Source: Paracoccus alkenifer (GTDB lineage: Bacteria; Pseudomonadota; Alphaproteobacteria; Rhodobacterales; Rhodobacteraceae). Taken from it: DNA of 64,000 bases. A program made the translations under genes and the position numbers. The notes below the pieces were generated by a model that saw nothing but the letters and a program-made list of their open reading frames with translations, was not told the origin of the DNA and searched no databases. Where the stretch lies: assembly GCF_900108405.1 (NCBI RefSeq), contig NZ_FNXG01000004.1, forward strand, positions 304,943 to 368,942, read 5' to 3'. Positions 38,989-55,033 of this stretch are shown here, in pieces; position 1 is the stretch's first letter, and each line of letters opens with the position of its first letter.

Positions 38989-39804
38989 CTATTCCTCGTC
39001 GTCGGGGTGGCCGAGGTCCACGAACCAGCCGCCCAGCGTCCTGACCGCCGGCGCGTCCGGCTTGGGCGTGGGGGTGCGTTCCTCCATCGCCTCGCGGAAA
39101 CGTTCGGTGTTGTCCTGCGGGCGATAGCCCAGATGGCCGGCCAGCCGGTTGTCCACCGGCTTTACCGCATTGTCGGACATCCCGAACGAGACCGTGAACC
39201 CGACCCGGGGCGCGGTCAGCGCCGCCGTCACCAGCCGCACGCAATCGTCAAACGACAGCCACGACCACAGCATCCGCCGGTCCGCCGGCTCGGGAAAGGA
39301 CGAAAAGATCCGCAGCATCGCGCTTTCGATTCCGAACTTGTCCCAGTAGAGCCGGCCCAGATCCTCGACAAAGCATTTCGACAGCCCATACAGGCTGTCG
39401 GGCCGATGCGGGTCGTTGGCGTCGATGTGATCTTCGAGCCGGTGATAGCCGATGGCGTGGACGGACGAGGCATAGACCACCCGCCGCACCCCCGCCTGCC
39501 GCGCGCTCTCATAGATGTGATAGCTGCCGCGGATGTTGGAATCGAGGATCTCAGCCCAGGGGCGTTCGTTGGGGGCGCCGCCGAAATGCACGATGGCATC
39601 GACGCCCTCGCACAGTTTCCGCATCGCGTCGAAATCGGCCAGATCCGCGACGGTGGCTTCTTCGTTCGGTTGCAGATCGGCGATTTCGGTGCGGTCGGTC
39701 AGGCGCAGCTTGCGCGCCAGCGGTGCAAGCCCGCGGCGCAGTTCAGTCCCCAGCCGCCCGGCGGCGCCGGTGATCAGGATCGTGTCGAATCTGGGCTTGG
39801 TCAT
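38989..39804 (-). CDS. Uronate dehydrogenase-like NAD-dependent epimerase/dehydratase family protein
   Basis: This 271-residue extended SDR has TGAAGRLG at 12-19, S114 and Y139/K143 (YGLSK). Segments such as PNEE, HFGGAPNERPWAEIL, YASSVHAIGYH, SLYGLSKCFVEDL and RMLWSWLSFDDC match the Agrobacterium/Pseudomonas uronate dehydrogenase (Udh) pattern I recall. Udh oxidises glucuronate or galacturonate to the aldarolactone. Two stretches that line the Udh sugar pocket (after GG in GGAPN, and ASSV in place of ASSN) appear changed, so the substrate may differ. It is the last gene of the hyuA-hyuB-aminotransferase operon, overlapping the aminotransferase gene by 4 nt. Confidence 0.8.
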   Translation of the reverse strand: MTKPRFDTILITGAAGRLGTELRRGLAPLARKLRLTDRTEIADLQPNEEATVADLADFDAMRKLCEGVDAIVHFGGAPNERPWAEILDSNIRGSYHIYESARQAGVRRVVYASSVHAIGYHRLEDHIDANDPHRPDSLYGLSKCFVEDLGRLYWDKFGIESAMLRIFSSFPEPADRRMLWSWLSFDDCVRLVTAALTAPRVGFTVSFGMSDNAVKPVDNRLAGHLGYRPQDNTERFREAMEERTPTPKPDAPAVRTLGGWFVDLGHPDDEE

Positions 39805-41021
39805 GCCAACTCCTCGGCGGGTTCAAGTGCGGCCACGGCGCGGCCGATCCGCGCGATGGCTTCGGTCAGGATCTCGTCCGAAGTGGCGGTCGAGATGCGA
39901 AAGAACGGCGACAGCCCGTAAGCCGAGCCGGGGACGGAACTGACATGCGCCTGCGCCAGCAGATAATCCGACACCGCCGCGTCATCTGCCAGCAGCTTGC
40001 CGTCCGGGGTGCGCCGGCCGATCAGCGCGGCGCAGCCGATATAGGCGTAGAACGCGCCCTCGGGCGGGGGCAGGGTCAGCCCCTCGATCCCTTCGACGCC
40101 GCGCACCACCAGATCGCGGCGGCGCTGGAACGCCTCGCGGAACGCGGCCACGCCCTCCTGCGGCCCGGTCAGCGCCGCCAGCGCCGCCGCCTGCATCGGC
40201 GCCGCGACTGAGGTCACGCTTTGGCTTTGCACCGTGGTCATGGCCTTGATCAGCGGCGCGGGCCCGGCGGCATAGCCGACCCGCCAGCCGGTCATCGCGT
40301 AAGCCTTGGCCACCCCGTTCACGATCAAGGTGCGGTCCCTGAGTTCCGGGCAGGCTTGCCCGAAGCTGACGAATTCGCGCCCGTCAAAGATGATGTGTTC
40401 GTAAATCTCATCCGACAGCACCAGCACCTGCGGGTGCCGCGCCAGAACCTCGCCCAGCGCCTGCAACTGTTCGCGGCTGTAGACCGCCCCCGAGGGGTTG
40501 CCGGGCATGTTCAGGAACAGCCACTTGGTGCGGGGCGTGATCGCGGCCTCCAGCACCGCGGGGGTCAGGCGAAAGCCGTCGGCGGCGGCGCATTGCGGCA
40601 TCACCGGCACACCGCCCAGCAGCTTGACCATTTCCGGGTAGCTGACGAAATACGGCGCGGGCAGGATCGCCTGATCGCCCTGATCCAGCGTGGCCAGCAG
40701 CGCGTTGAAGATGATCTGCTTGGCGCCGTTGGTCACCACGATGTCGGCGTCAGTATAATCCAGCCCGTTTTCGCGGCGGAACTTGTCGGCGACCGCGCGG
40801 CGCAGCGCCACGGTGCCGGCGGCGGGAGTATAAAGCGTGTCACCGGCCAGCGCGGCCCTATGCGCGGCCTCGATCACATGGGCGGGGGTGGGGAAATCCG
40901 GCTCGCCCAGGCCAAGGTCGATCACATCGACCCCGGTGGCGGCCAGCGCCTTGGCCGCCTGCGACGCGGCCATCGAGGCCGACGGCTTCACCACCGCCAG
41001 CCGGCTTGCGACATAGCTCAT
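39801..41021 (-). CDS. PLP-dependent aminotransferase, class I (aspartate aminotransferase-like)
   Basis: This 406-residue fold-type I aminotransferase has LGLGEPDFPTP near 36-46, the GNPSG motif at 174-178, DEIYEH around 204-209, PLP lysine K239 (VAKAYAMTGWRVGY) and a C-terminal Arg in FFRISTATS for the substrate carboxylate. This is the aspartate/prephenate aminotransferase subgroup common in alphaproteobacteria. Its ATG overlaps the hyuB stop by 4 nt and its stop overlaps the uronate-dehydrogenase-like start by 4 nt. A role in the catabolic operon, rather than housekeeping aspartate synthesis, is therefore likely. Confidence 0.9.
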   Translation of the reverse strand: MSYVASRLAVVKPSASMAASQAAKALAATGVDVIDLGLGEPDFPTPAHVIEAAHRAALAGDTLYTPAAGTVALRRAVADKFRRENGLDYTDADIVVTNGAKQIIFNALLATLDQGDQAILPAPYFVSYPEMVKLLGGVPVMPQCAAADGFRLTPAVLEAAITPRTKWLFLNMPGNPSGAVYSREQLQALGEVLARHPQVLVLSDEIYEHIIFDGREFVSFGQACPELRDRTLIVNGVAKAYAMTGWRVGYAAGPAPLIKAMTTVQSQSVTSVAAPMQAAALAALTGPQEGVAAFREAFQRRRDLVVRGVEGIEGLTLPPPEGAFYAYIGCAALIGRRTPDGKLLADDAAVSDYLLAQAHVSSVPGSAYGLSPFFRISTATSDEILTEAIARIGRAVAALEPAEELA

Positions 41022-42652
41022 TTCCCGTCCTCCGTGATATAGCCCCTGGTCCTGTCGTTCTTGCGCGCGGCGTCGCTGCGGGCGGCGGGGTCGCCATAGC
41101 CGCCGCCGCCGGGCAGGTTCAGCACCAGTCGCCGCCCCGCGGGCACCTGCTGCCAGCCCTTGGGCCGCATCACCGTGCCGTCGTCCAGCATGGCACTGCC
41201 CGGCTTGCCGTCGGCGCCGCCGTTGCGGCCGCGCGGCGGGTGGCCGATGCGGTCGAACATGGCCGAGAATTCGAACTGGTGGCCATCGGCCGCCTCGATC
41301 TCGATCACCTGCCCCAGCCCGCCGCGATATTCGCCGTCGCCGGCGGAATCGGGGCGCAGCTCCTTGCGCCAGACCACGATCGGGCCGGTCTGCTCGGTCG
41401 CCTCGATCGGCATGGTCATCACGCCTGACGGGAACGCCGTCGCCGACAGCCCGTCCAGCCCCGGCCGCGCCCCCATCCCGCCCGAGTTGAACATCAGGAT
41501 CTCGGCCCGGCGCCCGTCCTGCCCGGTCTGCGGGCGGGCCGAGATATGGATGTTCCACAGCGCGCCCGAGCCTTCGGCCAGCACCTTGCCCGGCAGGGCT
41601 TTGGCCAACGCCCCCAGCACCAGATCCGGCACCAGATGCCCGATGACATGGCGCACGCTGACCGGCGCCGGGCGCTCGGCGTTCAGGATATTCACCGGCG
41701 AGGAAATGGTGAACAGGTCCAGCGAGGCCCAGTTGTTCGGGATATCCGGCGCGACCACGCATTTCAGCGCATAGCAGGCGTAGGCCTTGGTATAGATGAT
41801 CGGGACGTTGATGCCCCAGCGGCTGACCGGGTCGCTGCCGGTGAAATCGACGTTCACCGCGCCGTCGGCGATCTCGACCGTGGCCGCCAGCCGCACGGGC
41901 TGGTCATAGCCATCGGTCAGCAGCTCGTTCGACCACGCCCCCTTGGGCAGCGCTGCGATGCGGTCCAGCGTGGCGGCGCGGGTGCGCGTGAAAATGAACT
42001 CGCCCAGATCATCCAGCGAGGTCAGGCCAATTTCCTGCATCATCTCGATCAGGCGGCGGTGGCCCACGTCGTTGCAGGCGGCCAGCGAATAGAAATCGCC
42101 CACCACCTGATTGGGCTCGCGCACATTGGCGCGGATGATCTGCACCAGATCGTGGTTCACCCGCCCGGATTCGGCGAATTTCATGATCGGGATCTGGATG
42201 CCTTCTTCATAGACCGACTTGCCGTCGGCGCCAAAGCCGCGCCCGCCCACGTCGACCACATGCGCGGTGCAGGCAAAGAACCCGACCAGCTGGTCCCCCA
42301 GAAACGAGGGCGAGACCATGGTGATGTCGTGCAGGTGCCCGGTGCCCTTCCACGGGTCGTTGGTGACATAGGTGTCGCCGGGCAGCATCCGCTCGCGCCC
42401 GATTTCGGCGATGAAATGCAGCACCGCCTCGGCCATGGTGTTGACGTGGCCGGGGGTGCCGGTCACCGCCTGCGCCAGCATCCGCCCCTGCGGGTCGAAG
42501 ACCCCGGCCGACAAGTCGCCGGCCTCGCGCACGCTGGTGGAAAACGCGGTGCGCAGCAGGGTCAGCGCCTGTTCCTCGACCACCGAGATCAGGCGGTTCC
42601 ACATCACCTGCATACGGATTTCGCGGGTCGCGTCCTTGGGGGTGGGGGTCAT
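41018..42652 (-). CDS. hyuB: Hydantoinase B / oxoprolinase family protein (HyuB)
   Basis: This 544-residue subunit has the HyuB patterns GDTYVTNDPWKGTGHLHDIT, a GGRGFGADGKSVYEEGI segment with metal-ligand-like residues, and a C-terminal LPGGGGYGDP glycine loop. Paired with HyuA, the family performs ATP-dependent opening or carboxylation reactions (N-methylhydantoinase, 5-oxoprolinase, caprolactamase, acetone or acetophenone carboxylase). The start overlaps hyuA and the stop overlaps the aminotransferase gene, each by 4 nt. Lactam or cyclic amide opening followed by transamination is an attractive reading but is unproven. Confidence 0.9.
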   Translation of the reverse strand: MTPTPKDATREIRMQVMWNRLISVVEEQALTLLRTAFSTSVREAGDLSAGVFDPQGRMLAQAVTGTPGHVNTMAEAVLHFIAEIGRERMLPGDTYVTNDPWKGTGHLHDITMVSPSFLGDQLVGFFACTAHVVDVGGRGFGADGKSVYEEGIQIPIMKFAESGRVNHDLVQIIRANVREPNQVVGDFYSLAACNDVGHRRLIEMMQEIGLTSLDDLGEFIFTRTRAATLDRIAALPKGAWSNELLTDGYDQPVRLAATVEIADGAVNVDFTGSDPVSRWGINVPIIYTKAYACYALKCVVAPDIPNNWASLDLFTISSPVNILNAERPAPVSVRHVIGHLVPDLVLGALAKALPGKVLAEGSGALWNIHISARPQTGQDGRRAEILMFNSGGMGARPGLDGLSATAFPSGVMTMPIEATEQTGPIVVWRKELRPDSAGDGEYRGGLGQVIEIEAADGHQFEFSAMFDRIGHPPRGRNGGADGKPGSAMLDDGTVMRPKGWQQVPAGRRLVLNLPGGGGYGDPAARSDAARKNDRTRGYITEDGK

Positions 42653-44745
42653 GCCGCGATCTCCTTGCGGATCATCATAAGGGTGCCGTCCGCCTGCATC
42701 ACCACGTCAAAGGGCGAGGTGACGACGGTCGCCGTTTCACGCTCGACGATCACGGCGGGGCCGCTGACGCGGGTGCCGTGGGTCATGGCGGCGCGGTCCA
42801 CGACCGCCGTGGGCAGGGTCTCGCCGCGGGCGGGGTCAAAGACCGGGCGGCTGGCGGGGGCATCGGCCACGCTGGTGCCGGTGGTGATCGCCAGACGCTC
42901 GGGCGCGGTGCGTTCGTCCTGCGCCTTGACCGACAGGGTGACAATCTCGATTTCCAGCCCGTCGCCGGCCTGATCGGGTCCGTCGATGGCGCGGCCGAAA
43001 AACTGCGCGTAATTGTCGCGGAAACTGTCGCGCAGCATCGCCACGTCCGCGGCCGTGAACGGCCGGTCCGGCAGCGTTACCGGGATTTCCCAGCCCTGCC
43101 CGACATAGCGCATGAAGGCCGTGATCTCGCGCAGGATCGCGCCTTGGGTGCCGGCGCGCACGAACCCCTCGGCGGTGGTTTTCAGCCCCTCTACCAGCGC
43201 GTTGAACGCGCCCGCGTCGAATTCCGACAGCCGCACGACCTTTGACGCCAGCGCCTCATACCCAAAGGGCGCGCGCAGAAAACCGATGGCGGACCCCACC
43301 CCGGCCCCCGGCGGGATCAGGCAGCGGTCGATGCCCAGCTTTTCGCATAGCCGCGCCGCGTGCAGGGGCGCGGCGCCGCCAAAGGCGATCATGATGTTGT
43401 CCGAGATGTTCTTGCCGTTTTCCACCGCATGGACGCGGGCGGCATTGGCCATGTTCTCGTCCACCACCTCGACGATGCCAAAGGCGGCGGATTCGGCGGG
43501 CAGGTTCAGCTTGTCACCCACGTCGCGCAGGATCGCGCCCCGGGCATTGTCCACCGACAGGCGGATCGCGCCGCCGGCGAAATTCTCGGGGTCGAGCTTG
43601 CCCAGCACCAGATCGGCATCGGTGATCGCCGGCCGCTCGCCGCCGCGCTGATAGCAGGCGGGGCCGGGTTCGGAACCCGCGCTTTCCGGCCCGGTCTGGA
43701 TGCGGCCCATGGCATCGACCCAGGCGATGGAGCCGCCGCCCGCCCCGATCTCGATCATCTCGATCACCGGGATCGAGATCGGCATCCCCGAGCCCTTGCA
43801 GAAACGATAGGTGCGCGCGACCTCAAACGTGCGGGCCGTGCGGGGCTGGAAATCCTCGATCAGGCAGATCTTGGCGGTGGTGCCGCCCATGTCGTAGCTG
43901 ACCACGCGGTCAAGCCCGAAACGCTGCGCCACGTCGGCGGCAAAGATCGCGCCCCCGGCCGGGCCGCTTTCGACCAGCCGCACCGGGAACTCGGCGGCGG
44001 TTTCGACCGAGATCAGCCCGCCGCCGGAATGGATCATGAAAACCGGGCAGGTCGCGCCCATCTCTTTCAGCCGCACCTGCAACCGGGCAAGATAATCGGC
44101 CATCTGCGGGCGCACATAGGCGTTGGCGCAGACGGTGTTGAAGCGCTCGAACTCGCGCATCTGGGGCGAGACCTCGGACGAGATCGAGATCGGCACCCCC
44201 ACCCGGGCCGCGATGATTTCGCGCGCGCGCCGCTCATGCGCCGGGTTCATGTAGGAATGGATAAAGCCGATGGCGACCGCGCCGAAACCCTCGGCGGCGA
44301 TATGGTCGGCGATGCGTTCCAGCGCGGATTCGTCCAGCGGCTGCAATTCCTGCCCCTGCGCGCCGATGCGGCCGCTGACGGTAAAGCGATCTTCGCGCGG
44401 GACCAGCGGGGTCGGCAGTTGCAGGTTCAGGTCGTATTGCTCGAACCGGCTTTCGGTCCGCATCTCGATCACGTCGCGGAACCCTTGGGTCGTGACCAGC
44501 GCGGTGCGGGCGCCGCGACGCTCGATCAGCGCATTGGTGGCCAGGGTGGTGCCGTGGATGACGATTTCCAGCTCGGCCGGGGTGATCCCGGCATCGCGCA
44601 GCACCACGGCGATACCGTCCAGAATCGCCTGTTCCGGCGCCGCGTAATTGGTCAGCACCTTGGTCGAATAAAGCTGCCCCCGGCAGTCGAGCGCAATGTC
44701 GGTGAAGGTGCCGCCGATATCGGCACCAAGACGAACCCCGGTCAT
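42649..44745 (-). CDS. hyuA: Hydantoinase A / oxoprolinase family protein (HyuA)
   Basis: This 698-residue ATP-binding subunit belongs to the actin-like ATPase fold group. Residues 8-16 read ADIGGTFTD (phosphate loop). HGTTLATNALIERRGA follows, then the second nucleotide motif VSYDMGGTTAK and the FGGAAPLHA stretch that carries the third. Size and order match N-methylhydantoinase A and 5-oxoprolinase N-terminal halves. It is the first gene of the four-gene operon; AAGGAGAA precedes the ATG at 44745. The longer frame reaching 44850 has no ribosome-binding site and adds atypical residues. Confidence 0.9.
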   Translation of the reverse strand: MTGVRLGADIGGTFTDIALDCRGQLYSTKVLTNYAAPEQAILDGIAVVLRDAGITPAELEIVIHGTTLATNALIERRGARTALVTTQGFRDVIEMRTESRFEQYDLNLQLPTPLVPREDRFTVSGRIGAQGQELQPLDESALERIADHIAAEGFGAVAIGFIHSYMNPAHERRAREIIAARVGVPISISSEVSPQMREFERFNTVCANAYVRPQMADYLARLQVRLKEMGATCPVFMIHSGGGLISVETAAEFPVRLVESGPAGGAIFAADVAQRFGLDRVVSYDMGGTTAKICLIEDFQPRTARTFEVARTYRFCKGSGMPISIPVIEMIEIGAGGGSIAWVDAMGRIQTGPESAGSEPGPACYQRGGERPAITDADLVLGKLDPENFAGGAIRLSVDNARGAILRDVGDKLNLPAESAAFGIVEVVDENMANAARVHAVENGKNISDNIMIAFGGAAPLHAARLCEKLGIDRCLIPPGAGVGSAIGFLRAPFGYEALASKVVRLSEFDAGAFNALVEGLKTTAEGFVRAGTQGAILREITAFMRYVGQGWEIPVTLPDRPFTAADVAMLRDSFRDNYAQFFGRAIDGPDQAGDGLEIEIVTLSVKAQDERTAPERLAITTGTSVADAPASRPVFDPARGETLPTAVVDRAAMTHGTRVSGPAVIVERETATVVTSPFDVVMQADGTLMMIRKEIAA

Positions 44746-44773
44746 GCGTTCTCCTTTTCTCTGCAACACGGCC

Positions 44774-44795
44774 GCCGTGCCCGCGCGGGCACGGC
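44774..44795. promoter_or_regulatory. 22-bp perfect palindrome in the hyuA upstream region
   Basis: GCCGTGCCCGC (44774-44784) is followed directly by its reverse complement (44785-44795), 29 bp before the hyuA ATG. It could be an operator or, in RNA, a hairpin in the leader. The remainder of the hyuA-rpoC gap (44746-44996) holds an AT-rich patch with AAAGATTTTCTT at 44869-44880 and the rpoC terminator. Confidence 0.4.
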
Positions 44796-44930
44796 CAAAG
44801 CCCGACCAACCTGCCCAAAGGTTGCCCCGCGCATCGCAATGAAAAAACAAAGATCATCCGGTGATGGAAAAGATTTTCTTGGCCTTGGCGCCGGGCATGC
44901 GGCAGGCGGCCCCCGCGCCAGGCGTCATGC

Positions 44931-44962
44931 AAAAGGCCCGACAGTCGCCTGCCGGGCCTTTG
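44931..44962 (-). terminator. Intrinsic terminator of the rpoBC transcript
   Basis: AAAGGCCCG (44932-44940) pairs with CGGGCCTTT (44953-44961); an inner CAG/CTG pair extends the stem. Read on the minus strand the hairpin ends in TTTT. It lies 35 nt past the rpoC stop. Confidence 0.85.
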
Positions 44963-44996
44963 CTGGTTCCGAATCGGGGCCGTCAGCCCCGGGCGA

Positions 44997-49223
<4,227 letters not shown>

Positions 49224-49256
49224 CTGAATACCTTATGAGTGGCGCGGATGGGGGAA

Positions 49257-49299
49257 GGTGCGTGGGGACCACGCACCCTACGGGCGGCAGGGTGCGTGG
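49257..49299. repeat. REP-like palindrome in the rpoB-rpoC gap
   Basis: GGTGCGTGG (49257-49265), GGA, CCACGCACC (49269-49277) form a 9-bp hairpin followed by CTACG. A third copy of the arm GGTGCGTGG lies at 49291-49299. The first 26 bases recur exactly at 63478-63503, past the tuf stop. I recall GTGCGTGG/CCACGCAC motifs as a dispersed extragenic palindrome in related genomes; this was not checked. Confidence 0.7.
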
Positions 49300-49311
49300 T
49301 TGCGCGCGCCG

Positions 49312-53457
<4,146 letters not shown>

Positions 53458-53748
53458 GGAGGTAATCGCCTTTCGTCATCGCGCGGCGGATCGTCGGGGC
53501 CCGATCCGCGGCACGCATACGAACATCAGGGGTGCGGCTCCATTCGTGCCGCGCGTCCCACCGCGCAGCTCCCGAACCGCAAACTCGCCCTGAAGGAGAC
53601 TCGTCCCAGATAGGGTCTCGCCAAGTGTCCTTCAAGACGGGTTCGGCAGGGACCGGGAAAAACCCGGACCCTGCCCAATTTGCGCGGTCACGATCCAGAG
53701 GGCTCTGATTGCCCAGGGATGGGACGACCGCCCGACCTCGCGGCCGGA
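53458..53748 (-). promoter_or_regulatory. rplL-rpoB intergenic region with attenuator/processing hairpins
   Basis: No gene is seen in these 291 bp. A long hairpin pairs GGCAGGG-A-CCGGG (53645-53657) with CCCGG-A-CCCTGCC (53663-53675), loop AAAAA. A second pairs 53486-53493 with 53502-53509. In E. coli the rplL-rpoB gap holds a partial terminator and an RNase III site that set the ratio of L7/L12 to polymerase; a matching role is inferred here. Confidence 0.6.
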
Positions 53749-54126
53749 TTACTTCAGTTCGACCTTGGCGCCGGCAGCTTCCAGCTTGGTCTTGATTTCT
53801 TCGGCTTCGGCCTTGGCCGCAGCTTCCTTGACCTTGCCGCCGGCCTCGACCAGATCCTTGGCCTCTTTCAGGCCTAGGCCGGTGATGGCGCGAACTTCCT
53901 TGATCACGTTGATCTTGTTGGCACCGGCTTCGGTCAGCACGACGTCGAATTCGGTCTTTTCTTCGGCGGCTTCCGCCGCGCCGCCCGCAGCCGGGCCAGC
54001 CATCATGACGGCGCCACCGGCGGCCGGCTCGATGCCGTATTCGTCTTTCAGGATCGTCTTGAGTTCCTGCGCTTGCAGCAGGGTCAGGTTGACGATTTGT
54101 TCGGCGAGTTGCTTCAGATCAGCCAT
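53749..54126 (-). CDS. rplL: 50S ribosomal protein L7/L12
   Basis: This 125-residue protein has the N-terminal dimer domain ([20 protein letters not shown]), an Ala/Gly hinge (about 45-65) and the conserved C-terminal domain with [20 protein letters not shown] and [12 protein letters not shown], which contacts translation factors. It forms the flexible ribosomal stalk with L10. The ATG at 54126 gives the standard length. It lies 67 bp after rplJ. Confidence 0.98.
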   Translation of the reverse strand: MADLKQLAEQIVNLTLLQAQELKTILKDEYGIEPAAGGAVMMAGPAAGGAAEAAEEKTEFDVVLTEAGANKINVIKEVRAITGLGLKEAKDLVEAGGKVKEAAAKAEAEEIKTKLEAAGAKVELK

Positions 54127-54193
54127 TTTTCCGTTCTTTCCAGAATGTTGTTCCAACGTCGCGGCCTATGCAGCCTGACGGGACGGGATTGCC

Positions 54194-54709
54194 TCAGGCA
54201 GCCTCGCGCTCTTCGAGCGTCGAAAGGATGCCCGCGATGTTGCTGGCGGGCGCGCCGATCGCACCGGCGATGTTGCTGGCAGGGGCGCCGATGCAGGACA
54301 CGATCGAAGCGATAAGCTCTTCGCGCGACGGCATCTGGGCCACGGCTTTCACACCGGCCGGATCCAGAGCGTTCTCGCCCATGGCGCCGCCAAGGATCAC
54401 GAACTTGTCATTCGTCTTGGCATAGGCGTCCGCGACCTTGGCCGCAGCCACGGGGTCTTCGGAAAAGGCGAGAACGGTCATCCCCGTCAGGTAATCGGCG
54501 ATCGAAGCCGCCGGCTTTCCTTCCAGGGCGATCTTGGCGAGCCTGTTCTTGGCAACGCGGACTGCACCCCCCACGTCGCGCATCTGCGCGCGCAGGGCCT
54601 GCATTTCGGCAACCGTCATCCCCTCGTAGCGGGCAACCACCACGACGCCAGAGCTTTCAAAGATCTGGCCGAGTTCCTCGACCACCTGTTCTTTTTGGGC
54701 TCTATCCAC
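54194..54709 (-). CDS. rplJ: 50S ribosomal protein L10
   Basis: This 171-residue stalk base protein has an N-terminal rRNA-binding domain ([28 protein letters not shown]) and a C-terminal helix that binds L7/L12 dimers. That helix contains an exact tandem repeat, GAPASNIAG twice with an 11-residue period, as expected for a stalk with more than two L12 dimers. The start is a GTG at 54709 preceded by GGAG; the ATG upstream is out of frame. Its leader probably carries the L10 autoregulatory site. Confidence 0.97.
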   Translation of the reverse strand: MDRAQKEQVVEELGQIFESSGVVVVARYEGMTVAEMQALRAQMRDVGGAVRVAKNRLAKIALEGKPAASIADYLTGMTVLAFSEDPVAAAKVADAYAKTNDKFVILGGAMGENALDPAGVKAVAQMPSREELIASIVSCIGAPASNIAGAIGAPASNIAGILSTLEEREAA

Positions 54710-55033
54710 GGTTCACTCCACATTGGGGGTTTCCCCCCGGCTCACTTGTCCCGGCCGCTTTCGGGGCGGCAGGGGCGGGTCCTTGGGCGATGGACCCGAG
54801 AGCGCCCCAAAGGTGGAACCTTTGCGGAAAAATCTCGACTTCCATCTCGGGAAGGACTTAACGGCGTTCACGCGCCAGCCCTCCGTCTCGGACAGGAACA
54901 GGGCAGCCGCGAATCGCGACTGCGCCTGAAGCGCTGCTTTTAGCCCGCCGGGCGCGCCGACACAAGCCGGCGCAAACCTGTGGTCAAGCGGCAGCCGGGC
55001 GGCTAGAGCGGGAATCAGCCCTGCCGCTGTCCG
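54710..55033 (-). promoter_or_regulatory. rplJ promoter and L10-type mRNA leader
   Basis: This 324-bp gap has no gene. On the minus strand a candidate promoter is TTGTGT (54960-54965) and CTAAAA (54938-54943), 16 bp apart. It would give a leader of about 220 nt that folds into GC hairpins, for example CGGGTCC/GGACCCG (54776-54782 with 54792-54798). In many bacteria L10-L12 binds such a leader to repress rplJL. A separate promoter would be needed here because a plus-strand gene lies between rplA and rplJ. Confidence 0.5.

Noticed and set aside
42649..44745. Simple 5-oxoprolinase assignment for hyuA-hyuB
   Set aside because: The family covers several reactions and the operon partners (aminotransferase, Udh-like) do not point to 5-oxoproline; only the family was called.
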